Positions 16,590-24,938 of a stretch of DNA of 64,000 nt are shown one piece after another (position 1 is the stretch's first letter; every line of letters starts with the position of its first letter). The notes beneath the pieces are model-generated. The model did not search any database and had not been told where the DNA came from. It saw only the letters and a program-made list of their open reading frames with translations. The translations under genes and the position numbers were made by a program. This DNA comes from CAVSVP01 sp963731125 (GTDB lineage Bacteria; Pseudomonadota; Gammaproteobacteria; Competibacterales; Competibacteraceae): contig CAVSVP010000013.1 of assembly GCA_963731125.1 (NCBI GenBank), positions 124,001-188,000 on the forward strand, written 5' to 3'.

Positions 16590-19334
16590 TCATTTCCCCC
16601 TCACCCTACCCTCTCCCACCAGGGGAGAGGGAATTTTGCAATGTCGCCTACGCCGCCAGCGAATATAACTCTTTTCCAGTTCCACCAGAAAAAAAATGGA
16701 CAGAGCAACAACGCTGATATAAAGCCAATCGACCACGCCGATAGCGGTGGTGGCAAATAGCGTCTGCATCGGCGGCGCGTAGGTAAACAGCAGTTGAAAT
16801 ACCAGCAGAATGCCCACGGCGTATAGCGCATAACGATTTCCCAGCAACCCTTCCCGGGAAATCACCGAGGCAATGAAATGCCGTGAGTTAAACAAATAAA
16901 ACACTTCGAACAGCACCAGGGTATTAACGGCGATGGTGCGCGCCGTTTCGATAGAACTCCCCTGGGAACGGTACCCCAAAAACAAACCAAACACCCCGGT
17001 TACCAGGATCAACGAGACAAACCCGATACGCCAGACCAGAAACCCGGAAAGCAAGGGCTCCCGGGGATCTCTAGGCGGACGCGCCATCACGTCACGTTCC
17101 GCGGGTTCGAAGGCCAGAGCCAGGGCCAGAGTAACGGCGGTGATCATATTGACCCATAAAATCTGTACCGCCGTGATCGGCAGTCCGCGCCCCAGGGCAA
17201 TCGCCGCCAAAATGCTCATCGCCTCGCCGCCGTTGGTGGGCAGAATAAACAAGATGGCCTTTTTCAGGTTATCGTAGACGGTACGGCCCTCCTCCACCGC
17301 ATACCCAATCGACGCAAAATTATCATCCGCCAACACCATCTCCGCCGCCTCTTTTGCGACTTCGGTGCCCTTGCGCCCCATGGCAATACCCACGTCGGCG
17401 CGCTTCAAGGCGGGCGCATCGTTGACGCCGTCGCCGGTCATGGCAACCACATTGCCATTGGCCTGCAACGCGGTGACCAGGCGCAGCTTATGCTCTGGGC
17501 TGGTGCGTGCGAAGACCTCTACCGCCTTGACGGTGTGGCGCAGTTCCTCGTCGGTCAGGTTTTCCAGCTCGCGCCCTGTGCTGGCCGTCGCGCCGTCGCT
17601 GATACCCATGACGGCTCCCACCGCCTTGGCCGTGGCTAAATGATCGCCGGTGATCATCTTCACACTGATGCCGGCGGCATGACAATCCGCAACGGCCGTA
17701 ATGGCCTCGTCGCGGGGCGGGTCGATCATTCCCACGATGCCCAGCAGGGAGAGGCCGGCCTCGACGTCGGCAAAACGAAGCTCGCGATGCTCGGTTCCCG
17801 TGGCTTGAAAGGCGATAGCCAGCAATCGTTGCGCCTGGCCGGCCATGGTTGCCACTTGGGCATGCCAGTAGGAAAGATCCAGAGGAAAGTCCTCACCCCG
17901 CATGCGCTGCCGGGCGCACATTTCCAGAACGCGCTCCGGCGCTCCCTTGAGATACACAAAGCCATGACCCTCATGGTCGTGATGGAGGGTGGCCATGAAA
18001 CGGTGTTCCGACTCAAAAGGAATCACATCGGTACGCGGCCAGGCTTCCTGCTCAAAAACCGGATTCAGGCCCGCCTTGAGGCTTAAGGCCAGCAAGGCCC
18101 CCTCGGTGGGATCCCCTGTCAGCCGCCATTCGCCCTCGACCTGCCGCAACGAAGCATCGTTGCACAATAAAGCGGCCCGCGTCAGTTCTTCCAGCTGCGG
18201 ATACTCCTCGGGCCGAATCTCAGCGCCGTCCAGGTAGAAGGCACCATGAGGATCGTAGCCGGTGCCGCGGACCTCGAAAAAACCGTCGGCCGTGACGACG
18301 GAGCGGACAGTCATTTCATTGCGGGTCAGGGTGCCGGTCTTATCGGAGCAGATGACGCTCACGGAGCCCAGGGTCTCCACGGCGGGAAGCCGGCGAATAA
18401 TGGCGTTGCGCTGCGCCATCCGCTGCACCCCGATGGCCAGGGTAATGGTCATAATGGCGGGCAGGCCCTCGGGAATGGCCGCCACCGCCAGCCCCACGGC
18501 GGCCAAAAACATTTCCGTGACCGTATAGTGGCGCACAAAAACGCCGAACAGAAACGTCGCGGCGGCCAACGCGACGATGGCAACCGAGAGCCAGCGCGCG
18601 AACTGATCGATCTGCCGCAACAGCGGCGTGGTCAAGGTCTGCACCTCACGCAGCAGGATACTGATCCGACCGATCTCGGTCTGTTCGCCGGTCGCTACGA
18701 CCACCCCGAGCGCCTGACCATAGCTGACTAATGTACCGGAGTAGGCGATGGATTGGCGATCACCGATGGGTGCCGTCGGACTGACCGGAGGCGGTGCTTT
18801 TTCGGCGGGGACGGACTCCCCCGTCAACAGGGATTCATCGATACGCAGCTCCTTGGCGGTAAGCAGTCTCAGATCGGCAGGCACCTTGTCGCCGGACTGC
18901 AGACTTACGATATCCCCGGGCACCAGCAGATGCGCCGGCAGGGCAACCAACTTGCCGTCGCGGCGCACGCTGGCCTGGTGAGACAGCAGCGTGCGAATCG
19001 CAGCCAGCGCCTTTTCCGCCTTGCCTTCCTGAAGTACGCCGATCAGCGCGTTAATCACCACGACACCGATAATCACCCCCGTATCCACCCAGTGGGCCAG
19101 GAAGGCGGTAACCGCCGCGGCCATTAACAGCACATAGATCAGAATATTGTGAAACTGCAGGAGAAAACGTAGCAACGGGCTGCGCTTCTTCGGCGGCTTA
19201 AGCTGGTTGAAACCGGCTATCTTAAGCCGCTTCGCCGCCTCTTGCTGGGACAGCCCACTCATTTGGGTAGCAAGGGTTTGCAAGATCTCCTGGAGAGGAA
19301 GACTGTGCCAGGGCTTTGTCTTTTCGAGGGTCAT
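16590..19334 (-). CDS. P-type (P2A/Ca2+-like) cation-transporting ATPase
   Basis: A 914-residue ATPase with N-terminal cation-ATPase domain (GLSQQEAAKRLKIAGFNQL), actuator TGES (LLTGESVPAEK), phosphorylation site ICSDKTGTLTRNEM, nucleotide domain, MTGDGVNDAPALKRADVGIAM split at the hinge, and about ten membrane helices including AIPEGLPAIMTITLA and WVNMITAVTLALALAFEP. The PEGLP motif and length place it with Ca2+/Mn2+ or Na+/K+-like P2 ATPases of bacteria. The last 16 residues (from CKIPSPLVGEG) are encoded by a REP-like sequence, so the frame runs through a repeat and may be longer than the ancestral protein. Confidence 0.93.
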   Translation of the reverse strand: MTLEKTKPWHSLPLQEILQTLATQMSGLSQQEAAKRLKIAGFNQLKPPKKRSPLLRFLLQFHNILIYVLLMAAAVTAFLAHWVDTGVIIGVVVINALIGVLQEGKAEKALAAIRTLLSHQASVRRDGKLVALPAHLLVPGDIVSLQSGDKVPADLRLLTAKELRIDESLLTGESVPAEKAPPPVSPTAPIGDRQSIAYSGTLVSYGQALGVVVATGEQTEIGRISILLREVQTLTTPLLRQIDQFARWLSVAIVALAAATFLFGVFVRHYTVTEMFLAAVGLAVAAIPEGLPAIMTITLAIGVQRMAQRNAIIRRLPAVETLGSVSVICSDKTGTLTRNEMTVRSVVTADGFFEVRGTGYDPHGAFYLDGAEIRPEEYPQLEELTRAALLCNDASLRQVEGEWRLTGDPTEGALLALSLKAGLNPVFEQEAWPRTDVIPFESEHRFMATLHHDHEGHGFVYLKGAPERVLEMCARQRMRGEDFPLDLSYWHAQVATMAGQAQRLLAIAFQATGTEHRELRFADVEAGLSLLGIVGMIDPPRDEAITAVADCHAAGISVKMITGDHLATAKAVGAVMGISDGATASTGRELENLTDEELRHTVKAVEVFARTSPEHKLRLVTALQANGNVVAMTGDGVNDAPALKRADVGIAMGRKGTEVAKEAAEMVLADDNFASIGYAVEEGRTVYDNLKKAILFILPTNGGEAMSILAAIALGRGLPITAVQILWVNMITAVTLALALAFEPAERDVMARPPRDPREPLLSGFLVWRIGFVSLILVTGVFGLFLGYRSQGSSIETARTIAVNTLVLFEVFYLFNSRHFIASVISREGLLGNRYALYAVGILLVFQLLFTYAPPMQTLFATTAIGVVDWLYISVVALSIFFLVELEKSYIRWRRRRHCKIPSPLVGEGRVRGK
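16598..16633. repeat. REP-like palindrome overlapping the ATPase 3' end
   Basis: CCCTCTCCC and GGGAGAGGG arms around ACCAGG, preceded by CCCCTCACCCTAC. It is the same class as the unit at 10761-10783. It overlaps the last codons of the minus-strand ATPase gene. Confidence 0.65.
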
Positions 19335-19454
19335 ACCCTAAGATTCTGTCGGCGAATTTGACTCCACATCATACCTCCTATCATCCAATTACGTTCCGGT
19401 AATTGCAAAGCAGTATCCATGCCTTAAAATTTCTTGAATAATGTTTTTTACATC

Positions 19455-19475
19455 AATTATAATATTTTTATAATT
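19455..19475. promoter_or_regulatory. AT-rich inverted repeat before the small Xre gene
   Basis: AATTATAA, a 5-base spacer and TTATAATT in a very A/T-rich 220-base gap between the divergent ATPase and Xre genes. It could be an autoregulatory operator of the Xre protein or a promoter element of either gene. This is a positional inference only. Confidence 0.3.
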
Positions 19476-19556
19476 AAAAATAATATTTATACTTGTTATT
19501 TCAAATTATAAGCATTGTAAATAAAAACCTGATACTTGTAATTTGATGTATTTGAT

Positions 19557-19802
19557 ATGATTACCGCAGCGCAGTTAAGGGCGGCACGCGCGCTCCTCGG
19601 TATCGATCAGCGCACGCTCGCAGAGGCAGCCGGTTTGTCCTTGCCGACCATCCAGCGAATGGAGGCCAGCGCCGGCACTATCCGCGGCAACGTGGATTCC
19701 TTAGTCAAACTCATCGCGGCTTTGGAAGCCGCCGGCGTGGAATTGATCAGCGAAGGTGCCATCAGCAAGGACGGCGGACGGGGGGTCCGTTTGAAGCGTT
19801 AA
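19557..19802 (+). CDS. Small Xre-family HTH regulator
   Basis: An 81-residue protein consisting almost entirely of an Xre/Cro helix-turn-helix: QLRAARALLGIDQRTLAEAAGLSLPTIQRMEAS is contained in it, split here as LRAARALLGIDQRTLAEAAG and LSLPTIQRMEAS. Its C-terminal FEAAGV-like segment (LEAAGVELISEG) is common in phage- and plasmid-type regulators. It lies 56 bases upstream of the hyf-like operon on the same strand and could regulate it, or be an unrelated resident. No strong ribosome binding site is visible. Confidence 0.75.
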   Translation: MITAAQLRAARALLGIDQRTLAEAAGLSLPTIQRMEASAGTIRGNVDSLVKLIAALEAAGVELISEGAISKDGGRGVRLKR

Positions 19803-19858
19803 AGATAGGGTTTCGATAAGGCGTGGGATGCCGTCGACAAAGGGGGGTGTTTTTCAGG

Positions 19859-21871
19859 ATGCCGTTACACTGGTTGTTAGGCTTGCTTATCGGTCTGTTT
19901 GCCGCCAGCGTTTATGCCGTTGCCATGGTTCGACGACGACCCGCATGCAGCCGCATTGTCTATAGCGGCACCTTAGCGGTTTGTATTGTCGCTTTGCTGG
20001 TGGCGCTCGAGCAGTTGTTGACCGATGCTGTCCCAGTGACGCTCACCTTACCGCTGGGGCTACCCTGGAGCGGCACCTGTCTGCGTCTCGATGCGTTATC
20101 CGCCGCGTTTTTGGTCGTGGTCAACCTGGGCGGCGCCGTCGCCAGCCTGTTTGGCCTAGGGTATGGCCAGCAGGAACGCGCGCCGGAACGCATATTACCC
20201 TTCTTTCCGTTGTTTCTGGCAGCCATGAACCTGGTGCTGCTGGCTGACGATGCCTTTACTTTTCTGCTGGCTTGGGAGTTCATGTCGCTGACGTCCTGGG
20301 CGCTGGTGATGGCCCATCACCGGGAGCCGGCCAATGTGCGTGCCGGATACCTTTACCTGGTGATGGCGAGTTTCGGTACGTTTGCCTTGCTGCTGGCGTT
20401 CGGTCTGCTGGCTGGCGCCGAGGGCGGTTATCACTTCACCGTTATCCGCGCCGGCACGTTGACACCCGGTCTGGCGGCGCTGGCCCTGGGTCTGACACTG
20501 CTGGGAGCCGGTTCCAAGGCCGGCTTGTTCCCCGTCCATGTCTGGCTGCCCCTGGCCCATCCGGCCGCTCCTAGTCATGTTTCGGCGTTAATGAGCGGGG
20601 TGATGACTAAAGTGGCGGTGTATGGCTTTATCCGCATCGTCTTCGACCTCATCGGCGAACCCCTCTGGTGGTGGGGTGCGGGGGTACTCGTCCTGGGTGG
20701 GGTCACGGCCGTGATGGGCGTCTTGTATGCACTGATGCAGCATGATTTAAAGCGACTGCTCGCCTACCACACGGTAGAGAACATCGGCATTATCTTCATC
20801 GGTCTGGGTCTGGCACTCGCCTTCCAGGCCAATCATCTGACCGCCGGCGCGGCGCTCGCCCTCACCGCGGCGTTGTTTCATGTGCTCAACCATGCGTTGT
20901 TCAAAAGCCTGCTGTTTCTCGGTGCAGGCAGCGTACTGGCGGCTACCGGCGAGCGCGACATGGACCGCCTGGGGGGACTTATCCGACGTATGCCATGGAC
21001 TGCACTGACATTTCTGATCGGCTCGGCGGCCATTTCGGCACTGCCACCGTTGAATGGCTTTGTTTCGGAGTGGCTGACTTTCCAGGCTATTCTCGTGAGC
21101 CCGCAGGTGCCGCAATGGCTGCTTAAGTTCCTGGTGCCGGCGGTGGGTGCGGCATTGGCACTGTCCGCCGCCTTGGCTGCCGCCTGTTTCGTCAAAGCCT
21201 TTGGGATCACTTTTCTGGGCCGCCCGCGCTCACCCGCCGCTGCCCAAGCGCAGGAAACCGACCGGCTGTCGCAGCTTGCCCTGTTCACGCTGGCGGCACT
21301 GTGTCTGCTGGCCGGCGTATTGCCCGGCTTAGTGATCGATGCCCTGGCTCCTGTCATCACCGCCCTCACCGGCGATCATCTGGCGACACAGCTTACCCAA
21401 CCTGGGCTGACGTTGGTGCCTATTGATGAGGGCAAGAGTTCCTACAACGGCCTGCTGGTGTTATTGTTCATGGCTTTCTCGGGAACTGCCGCCGCTCTGC
21501 TGATTCACCATCTGGCCACCCGCGCAGTGCGACTCGGTGCAGCCTGGGACTGTGGTTTTCCCGAGAGCAGTCCCGCCGCCCAGTACACGGCGGGGAGTTT
21601 CGTCCAGCCTATCCGTCGGGTATTTGGTAGCGTCGTGTTTCAAGCCCGCGAGCAGGTAGTGATACCACCGCCCGGTGATTTGCGCCCAGCCAAGCTTGAC
21701 GTCAAGTTGCGTGATCCCGCCTGGCACTATGGTTATACGCCGCTTGCCGCCGCCGTGGATGCGCTGGCAGAGCGTTTCAACCACCTGCAATTCCTCACCA
21801 TCCGCCGCTACCTGAGCCTGGTGTTCGCCACGCTGGTGCTGCTACTCCTGGGATTGGCGTTATGGCTTTGA
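19859..21871 (+). CDS. hyfB: HyfB/HycC-like antiporter subunit of a FHL-related complex
   Basis: A 670-residue polytopic protein of the NuoL/MrpA/HyfB superfamily. Landmarks: LAWEFMSLTSWALVMAHH, LYLVMASFGTFALL, GAGSKAGLFPVHVWLPLAHPAAPSHVSALMSGVMTKVA split across TM helices 7-8, LLAYHTVENIGII, and ALPPLNGFVSEWLTFQ. The conserved Glu in the WEF segment and Lys in GSKAG are the proton-channel residues. The start at 19859 (MPLHWLLG) follows a GGGGGG-rich purine stretch; an upstream in-frame ATG at 19823 has no such support. It overlaps the next gene by 10 bases. It is the first gene of a six-gene operon. Confidence 0.9.
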   Translation: MPLHWLLGLLIGLFAASVYAVAMVRRRPACSRIVYSGTLAVCIVALLVALEQLLTDAVPVTLTLPLGLPWSGTCLRLDALSAAFLVVVNLGGAVASLFGLGYGQQERAPERILPFFPLFLAAMNLVLLADDAFTFLLAWEFMSLTSWALVMAHHREPANVRAGYLYLVMASFGTFALLLAFGLLAGAEGGYHFTVIRAGTLTPGLAALALGLTLLGAGSKAGLFPVHVWLPLAHPAAPSHVSALMSGVMTKVAVYGFIRIVFDLIGEPLWWWGAGVLVLGGVTAVMGVLYALMQHDLKRLLAYHTVENIGIIFIGLGLALAFQANHLTAGAALALTAALFHVLNHALFKSLLFLGAGSVLAATGERDMDRLGGLIRRMPWTALTFLIGSAAISALPPLNGFVSEWLTFQAILVSPQVPQWLLKFLVPAVGAALALSAALAAACFVKAFGITFLGRPRSPAAAQAQETDRLSQLALFTLAALCLLAGVLPGLVIDALAPVITALTGDHLATQLTQPGLTLVPIDEGKSSYNGLLVLLFMAFSGTAAALLIHHLATRAVRLGAAWDCGFPESSPAAQYTAGSFVQPIRRVFGSVVFQAREQVVIPPPGDLRPAKLDVKLRDPAWHYGYTPLAAAVDALAERFNHLQFLTIRRYLSLVFATLVLLLLGLALWL

Positions 21872-22818
21872 TGATCGATGGGCTGGTGCAGGGCTGTCAG
21901 ATGTTTCTTCTGCTTCTGTTGGCACCGCTGCTGACCGGGTTTATCCGCAAGGTCAAGGCGCGGTTGCTGCGCCGCCAGGGGCCCGCGCTGCTGCAACCTT
22001 ACCGCGACCTGTTCAAGCTGTTGCGCAAGGAAGTCGTGTTGGCCGATTCAGCATCGTGGCTGTTTCGAGTTGCGCCCTACCTGATCTTCGCTGCGGTTTG
22101 GGTGGCGGCGGCGCTGGTGCCAACCTTCGCCAGCGGCCTGCCGTTCAACTGGACGGCGGATCTCATTGCGATTGTCGCGCTGCTCGGTACCGCCCGCTTC
22201 TTTCTGGCGCTGGCGGGGCTCGATGTGGGTACCAGCTTCGGCGGCTTGGGTGCCAGCCGTGAGATGATGATCGCCTCGCTGGCCGAACCGGCCATGTTGA
22301 TGATGGTATTTACGATATCGCTGCTGGCCGGTACCACCCAATTGTCCGCGGTCGCCCAATTTATGCTGTCCGACGGGGTGGGCGTACGGATTTCACTGGT
22401 GCTGGCGATGCTTGCCCTGAGCATCGTGGCGATTGCCGAAAATGCGCGGATTCCGGTGGACAATCCGGCCACTCACCTGGAGTTGACGATGATTCATGAG
22501 GCGATGGTGCTGGAATACGCCGGCCGTCATCTCGCCATGATTGAATTGGCGGCCGCTTTGAAACTGCTGCTTTATGTATCGCTATTGGCGTGTATCTTTA
22601 CCCCCTGGGGAATGGCTGCCGCCAGCGCCGGATTTTCCGCTTATCTGGTCGGCGTGGCGGTATACGTGGCCAAACTGACCGTGGCTGGTTTTTTATTGGC
22701 GGTATTTGAGACAGGGATTGCCAAGATGCGCATCTTTCGCGTCGATGAGTTTTTAGGCGTGGCGTTGATGCTGGGACTGCTTGGCACCCTGTTGCTGTTT
22801 GTGTCGCGGAGTCTGTGA
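21862..22818 (+). CDS. hyfC: HyfC/HycD-like (NuoH-type) membrane subunit
   Basis: A 318-residue membrane protein: APLLTGFIRKVKARLLRRQG, GPALLQPYRDLFKLLRKE, VGTSFGGLGASREMMIASLAEP split, IVAIAENARIPVDNPATHLELTM with the Glu-rich NuoH loop, and MIHEAMVLEYAGRHLA. NuoH/HyfC joins the peripheral arm to the antiporter arm and lines the cavity that corresponds to the quinone site in complex I. Both ends overlap neighbours (10 and 1-4 bases), so translation is coupled. Confidence 0.92.
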   Translation: MALMIDGLVQGCQMFLLLLLAPLLTGFIRKVKARLLRRQGPALLQPYRDLFKLLRKEVVLADSASWLFRVAPYLIFAAVWVAAALVPTFASGLPFNWTADLIAIVALLGTARFFLALAGLDVGTSFGGLGASREMMIASLAEPAMLMMVFTISLLAGTTQLSAVAQFMLSDGVGVRISLVLAMLALSIVAIAENARIPVDNPATHLELTMIHEAMVLEYAGRHLAMIELAAALKLLLYVSLLACIFTPWGMAAASAGFSAYLVGVAVYVAKLTVAGFLLAVFETGIAKMRIFRVDEFLGVALMLGLLGTLLLFVSRSL

Positions 22819-23483
22819 TGCCTAATCTGGCTTTTGATATCGCCCATTTATTGGCCGGCGGCATGGTTGTGATCAGTCTTCTGTTACTCTACCAGGACCG
22901 TTTGTACGCGCTACTGAATGTGTATGCCCTGCATGCGCTGCTACTCGCCTTGGCCGTGGGCTGGCAGGCATATACCCAACATGCCGAGCATCTATATGTT
23001 ACCGCGGCTATCGCATTGCTCTTTAAGGCCATGATCGTGCCCACCACCCTGCACCGCATTATCCAGCGATTGGGGATTCATCGCACAATTGAGCAGGTGC
23101 TGAGTGTCGGTCTCAATATGCTGATCGGTGTTCTACTGGTGGCCTTGGCGATTCTCGTGATGTTGCCGGTGACAGCCGCCACCGAGGCCTTGTTGCGCGA
23201 GGACCTGGCGTTCGCCCTGGCCGTGGTGCTACTCGGACTGCTCATCATGACCACACGACGTAACGCCGTTAGCCAAGTGGTGGGCTTTATGTCACTGGAA
23301 AACGGCCTGATCCTGGCGGCGACGGGTGCGCGCGGCATGCCGCTGGTTGTCGAGATCAGCGTTGCCTTCTCCGTTCTGATCGCACTGATCGTCATCGGCA
23401 TCTTTCTGTTTCGCATCCGGGAACGCTTCGATAGCGTGGACATGCAGGTGCTGGATCGCTTCCGGGGAGACCGGCGGCAATGA
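22818..23483 (+). CDS. hyfE: HyfE-like membrane subunit (NuoK/MrpC-related)
   Basis: A 221-residue protein with about seven predicted membrane helices: ALLNVYALHALLLALAVGWQ, LLFKAMIVPTTLHRIIQRLG, LALAVVLLGLLIMTTRRNA, VGFMSLENGLILAATG. The SLENGL segment is the NuoK-like glutamate motif. This matches hydrogenase-4 component E. The ATG at 22818 overlaps the hyfC stop (TGATG) and the stop overlaps the hyfF ATG (ATGA). Confidence 0.88.
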   Translation: MPNLAFDIAHLLAGGMVVISLLLLYQDRLYALLNVYALHALLLALAVGWQAYTQHAEHLYVTAAIALLFKAMIVPTTLHRIIQRLGIHRTIEQVLSVGLNMLIGVLLVALAILVMLPVTAATEALLREDLAFALAVVLLGLLIMTTRRNAVSQVVGFMSLENGLILAATGARGMPLVVEISVAFSVLIALIVIGIFLFRIRERFDSVDMQVLDRFRGDRRQ

Positions 23484-24928
23484 ACGGCACAGGCGGGATG
23501 GCGGTTACCGCGCTTCTCGTGATCCCGGCTGGCGCCGCGCTGCTACTGGCGCTGCTGTCCGCGTATCGACTCAGCGCCAGGCTGAATGTCGGTGTTTCTT
23601 TGCTGACCCTGCTGATTGCGGTCAGTCTGTTCAAGGCACGCCCGGCCCCCAATCTGTACTTGCTGGTGGACGATTTCAACGTCTATTTGATCGTTCTGAA
23701 CAATTTCGTCAGTTTCACCACCAGCGTATTTAGCGCCAGCTATATTGCCCATGAAGTGGCAATCGGGCGGTTAACGCCAGCGTATCTGCGCTTTTATCAC
23801 GCCATGTATCAGGTGCTGCTGTTCGCCATGAACCTGGCGCTGCTGGCCAATAACATTGGCTTATTATGGGTAGCCATCGAGCTGGCCACCCTGGTTACGG
23901 TGCTAATGGTTGGCATCTACCGGACCCACGAGGCACTGGAGGCGGCCTGGAAGTATTTTATACTCGGCAGCGTGGGCATTGCGCTAGCACTATTTGGCAC
24001 CATCCTCGTCTATCTGGCGGCCCAGCCGGTGGTGGGTGAGGGTTTACCGGCGATGGCCTGGAGCCGGCTGCTCGCCCACGCCCACGCCTTCGATCCGGCG
24101 TTACTCAATCTTGCCTTTGTCTTCCTGCTGCTCGGCTATGGCACCAAAGTCGGTCTGGTCCCTCTGCACGCCTGGCTACCCGATGCCCATGCCGAGGGCC
24201 CCACCCCCATCTCGGCGGTGCTCTCGGGCCTTTTGTTAAATGTGGCGCTCTACGCGGTGCTGCGCTTCAAAATGCTGATGAGCGCCAACGCGGCTGCATT
24301 GGCGCCGGGGCCACTGATGGTGACTTTAGGTCTGGTATCTTTGCTATTCGCTGCGCTCATGCTCTATCGCCGGGGCGATAGCAAACGGCTATTCGCCTAC
24401 TCTTCCATCGAACACATGGGCATTATCACCTTCGCCTTCGGCATGGGCGGCTTGCTGGCCAATTTTGCCGGGCTGCTACACATGACCCTGCATAGCCTCA
24501 CCAAATCGGCGATTTTTTTTACGGTGGGACAGATCAGCCAGGTCAAGGGCACCCAACAGATCGCGCAGATTCGCGGCCTGACGGAGACGCATCCCATGCT
24601 GGGCTGGGGCTTGGTGCTGGGCGTGGTTGCCATCGCCGGAATGCCGCCGCTAGGGATTTTTATGAGTGAATTTCTGGTAGTCAGTTCCACATTTGCTCGG
24701 GAACCGCTGCTGGCACTGCCACTGGTAGCCGGCTTATTGCTCGCGTTCGGTGCCCTGCTGCTGCGACTTAACGGGCTGGTTTTCGGCGAGCCGCAGGGTC
24801 GCATGGAGCCGGCACGGGCCGCTTACCTGCCCATATTCGTGCATCTGGCGCTCGTATTGCTCGCCGGCATTTGGTTACCGGCGCCACTGGTGGCTTGGTT
24901 CATGCACGTCGCGAGGTTGCTGGGCTGA
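23480..24928 (+). CDS. hyfF: HyfF-like antiporter subunit
   Basis: A 482-residue protein of the NuoN/NuoL superfamily: LLWVAIELATLVTVLMVG (channel Glu), AWKYFILGSVGIALALFG, LLGYGTKVGLVPLHAWLPDAHAEGP split at the Lys-containing helix, LFAYSSIEHMGIITFAFG, and AGMPPLGIFMSEFLV. It gives the complex a second antiporter-like proton module next to HyfB. Ten bases separate its stop from the next start, with a GAGGTAG ribosome binding site overlapping the gap. Confidence 0.91.
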   Translation: MNGTGGMAVTALLVIPAGAALLLALLSAYRLSARLNVGVSLLTLLIAVSLFKARPAPNLYLLVDDFNVYLIVLNNFVSFTTSVFSASYIAHEVAIGRLTPAYLRFYHAMYQVLLFAMNLALLANNIGLLWVAIELATLVTVLMVGIYRTHEALEAAWKYFILGSVGIALALFGTILVYLAAQPVVGEGLPAMAWSRLLAHAHAFDPALLNLAFVFLLLGYGTKVGLVPLHAWLPDAHAEGPTPISAVLSGLLLNVALYAVLRFKMLMSANAAALAPGPLMVTLGLVSLLFAALMLYRRGDSKRLFAYSSIEHMGIITFAFGMGGLLANFAGLLHMTLHSLTKSAIFFTVGQISQVKGTQQIAQIRGLTETHPMLGWGLVLGVVAIAGMPPLGIFMSEFLVVSSTFAREPLLALPLVAGLLLAFGALLLRLNGLVFGEPQGRMEPARAAYLPIFVHLALVLLAGIWLPAPLVAWFMHVARLLG

Positions 24929-24938
24929 GGTAGATGTC

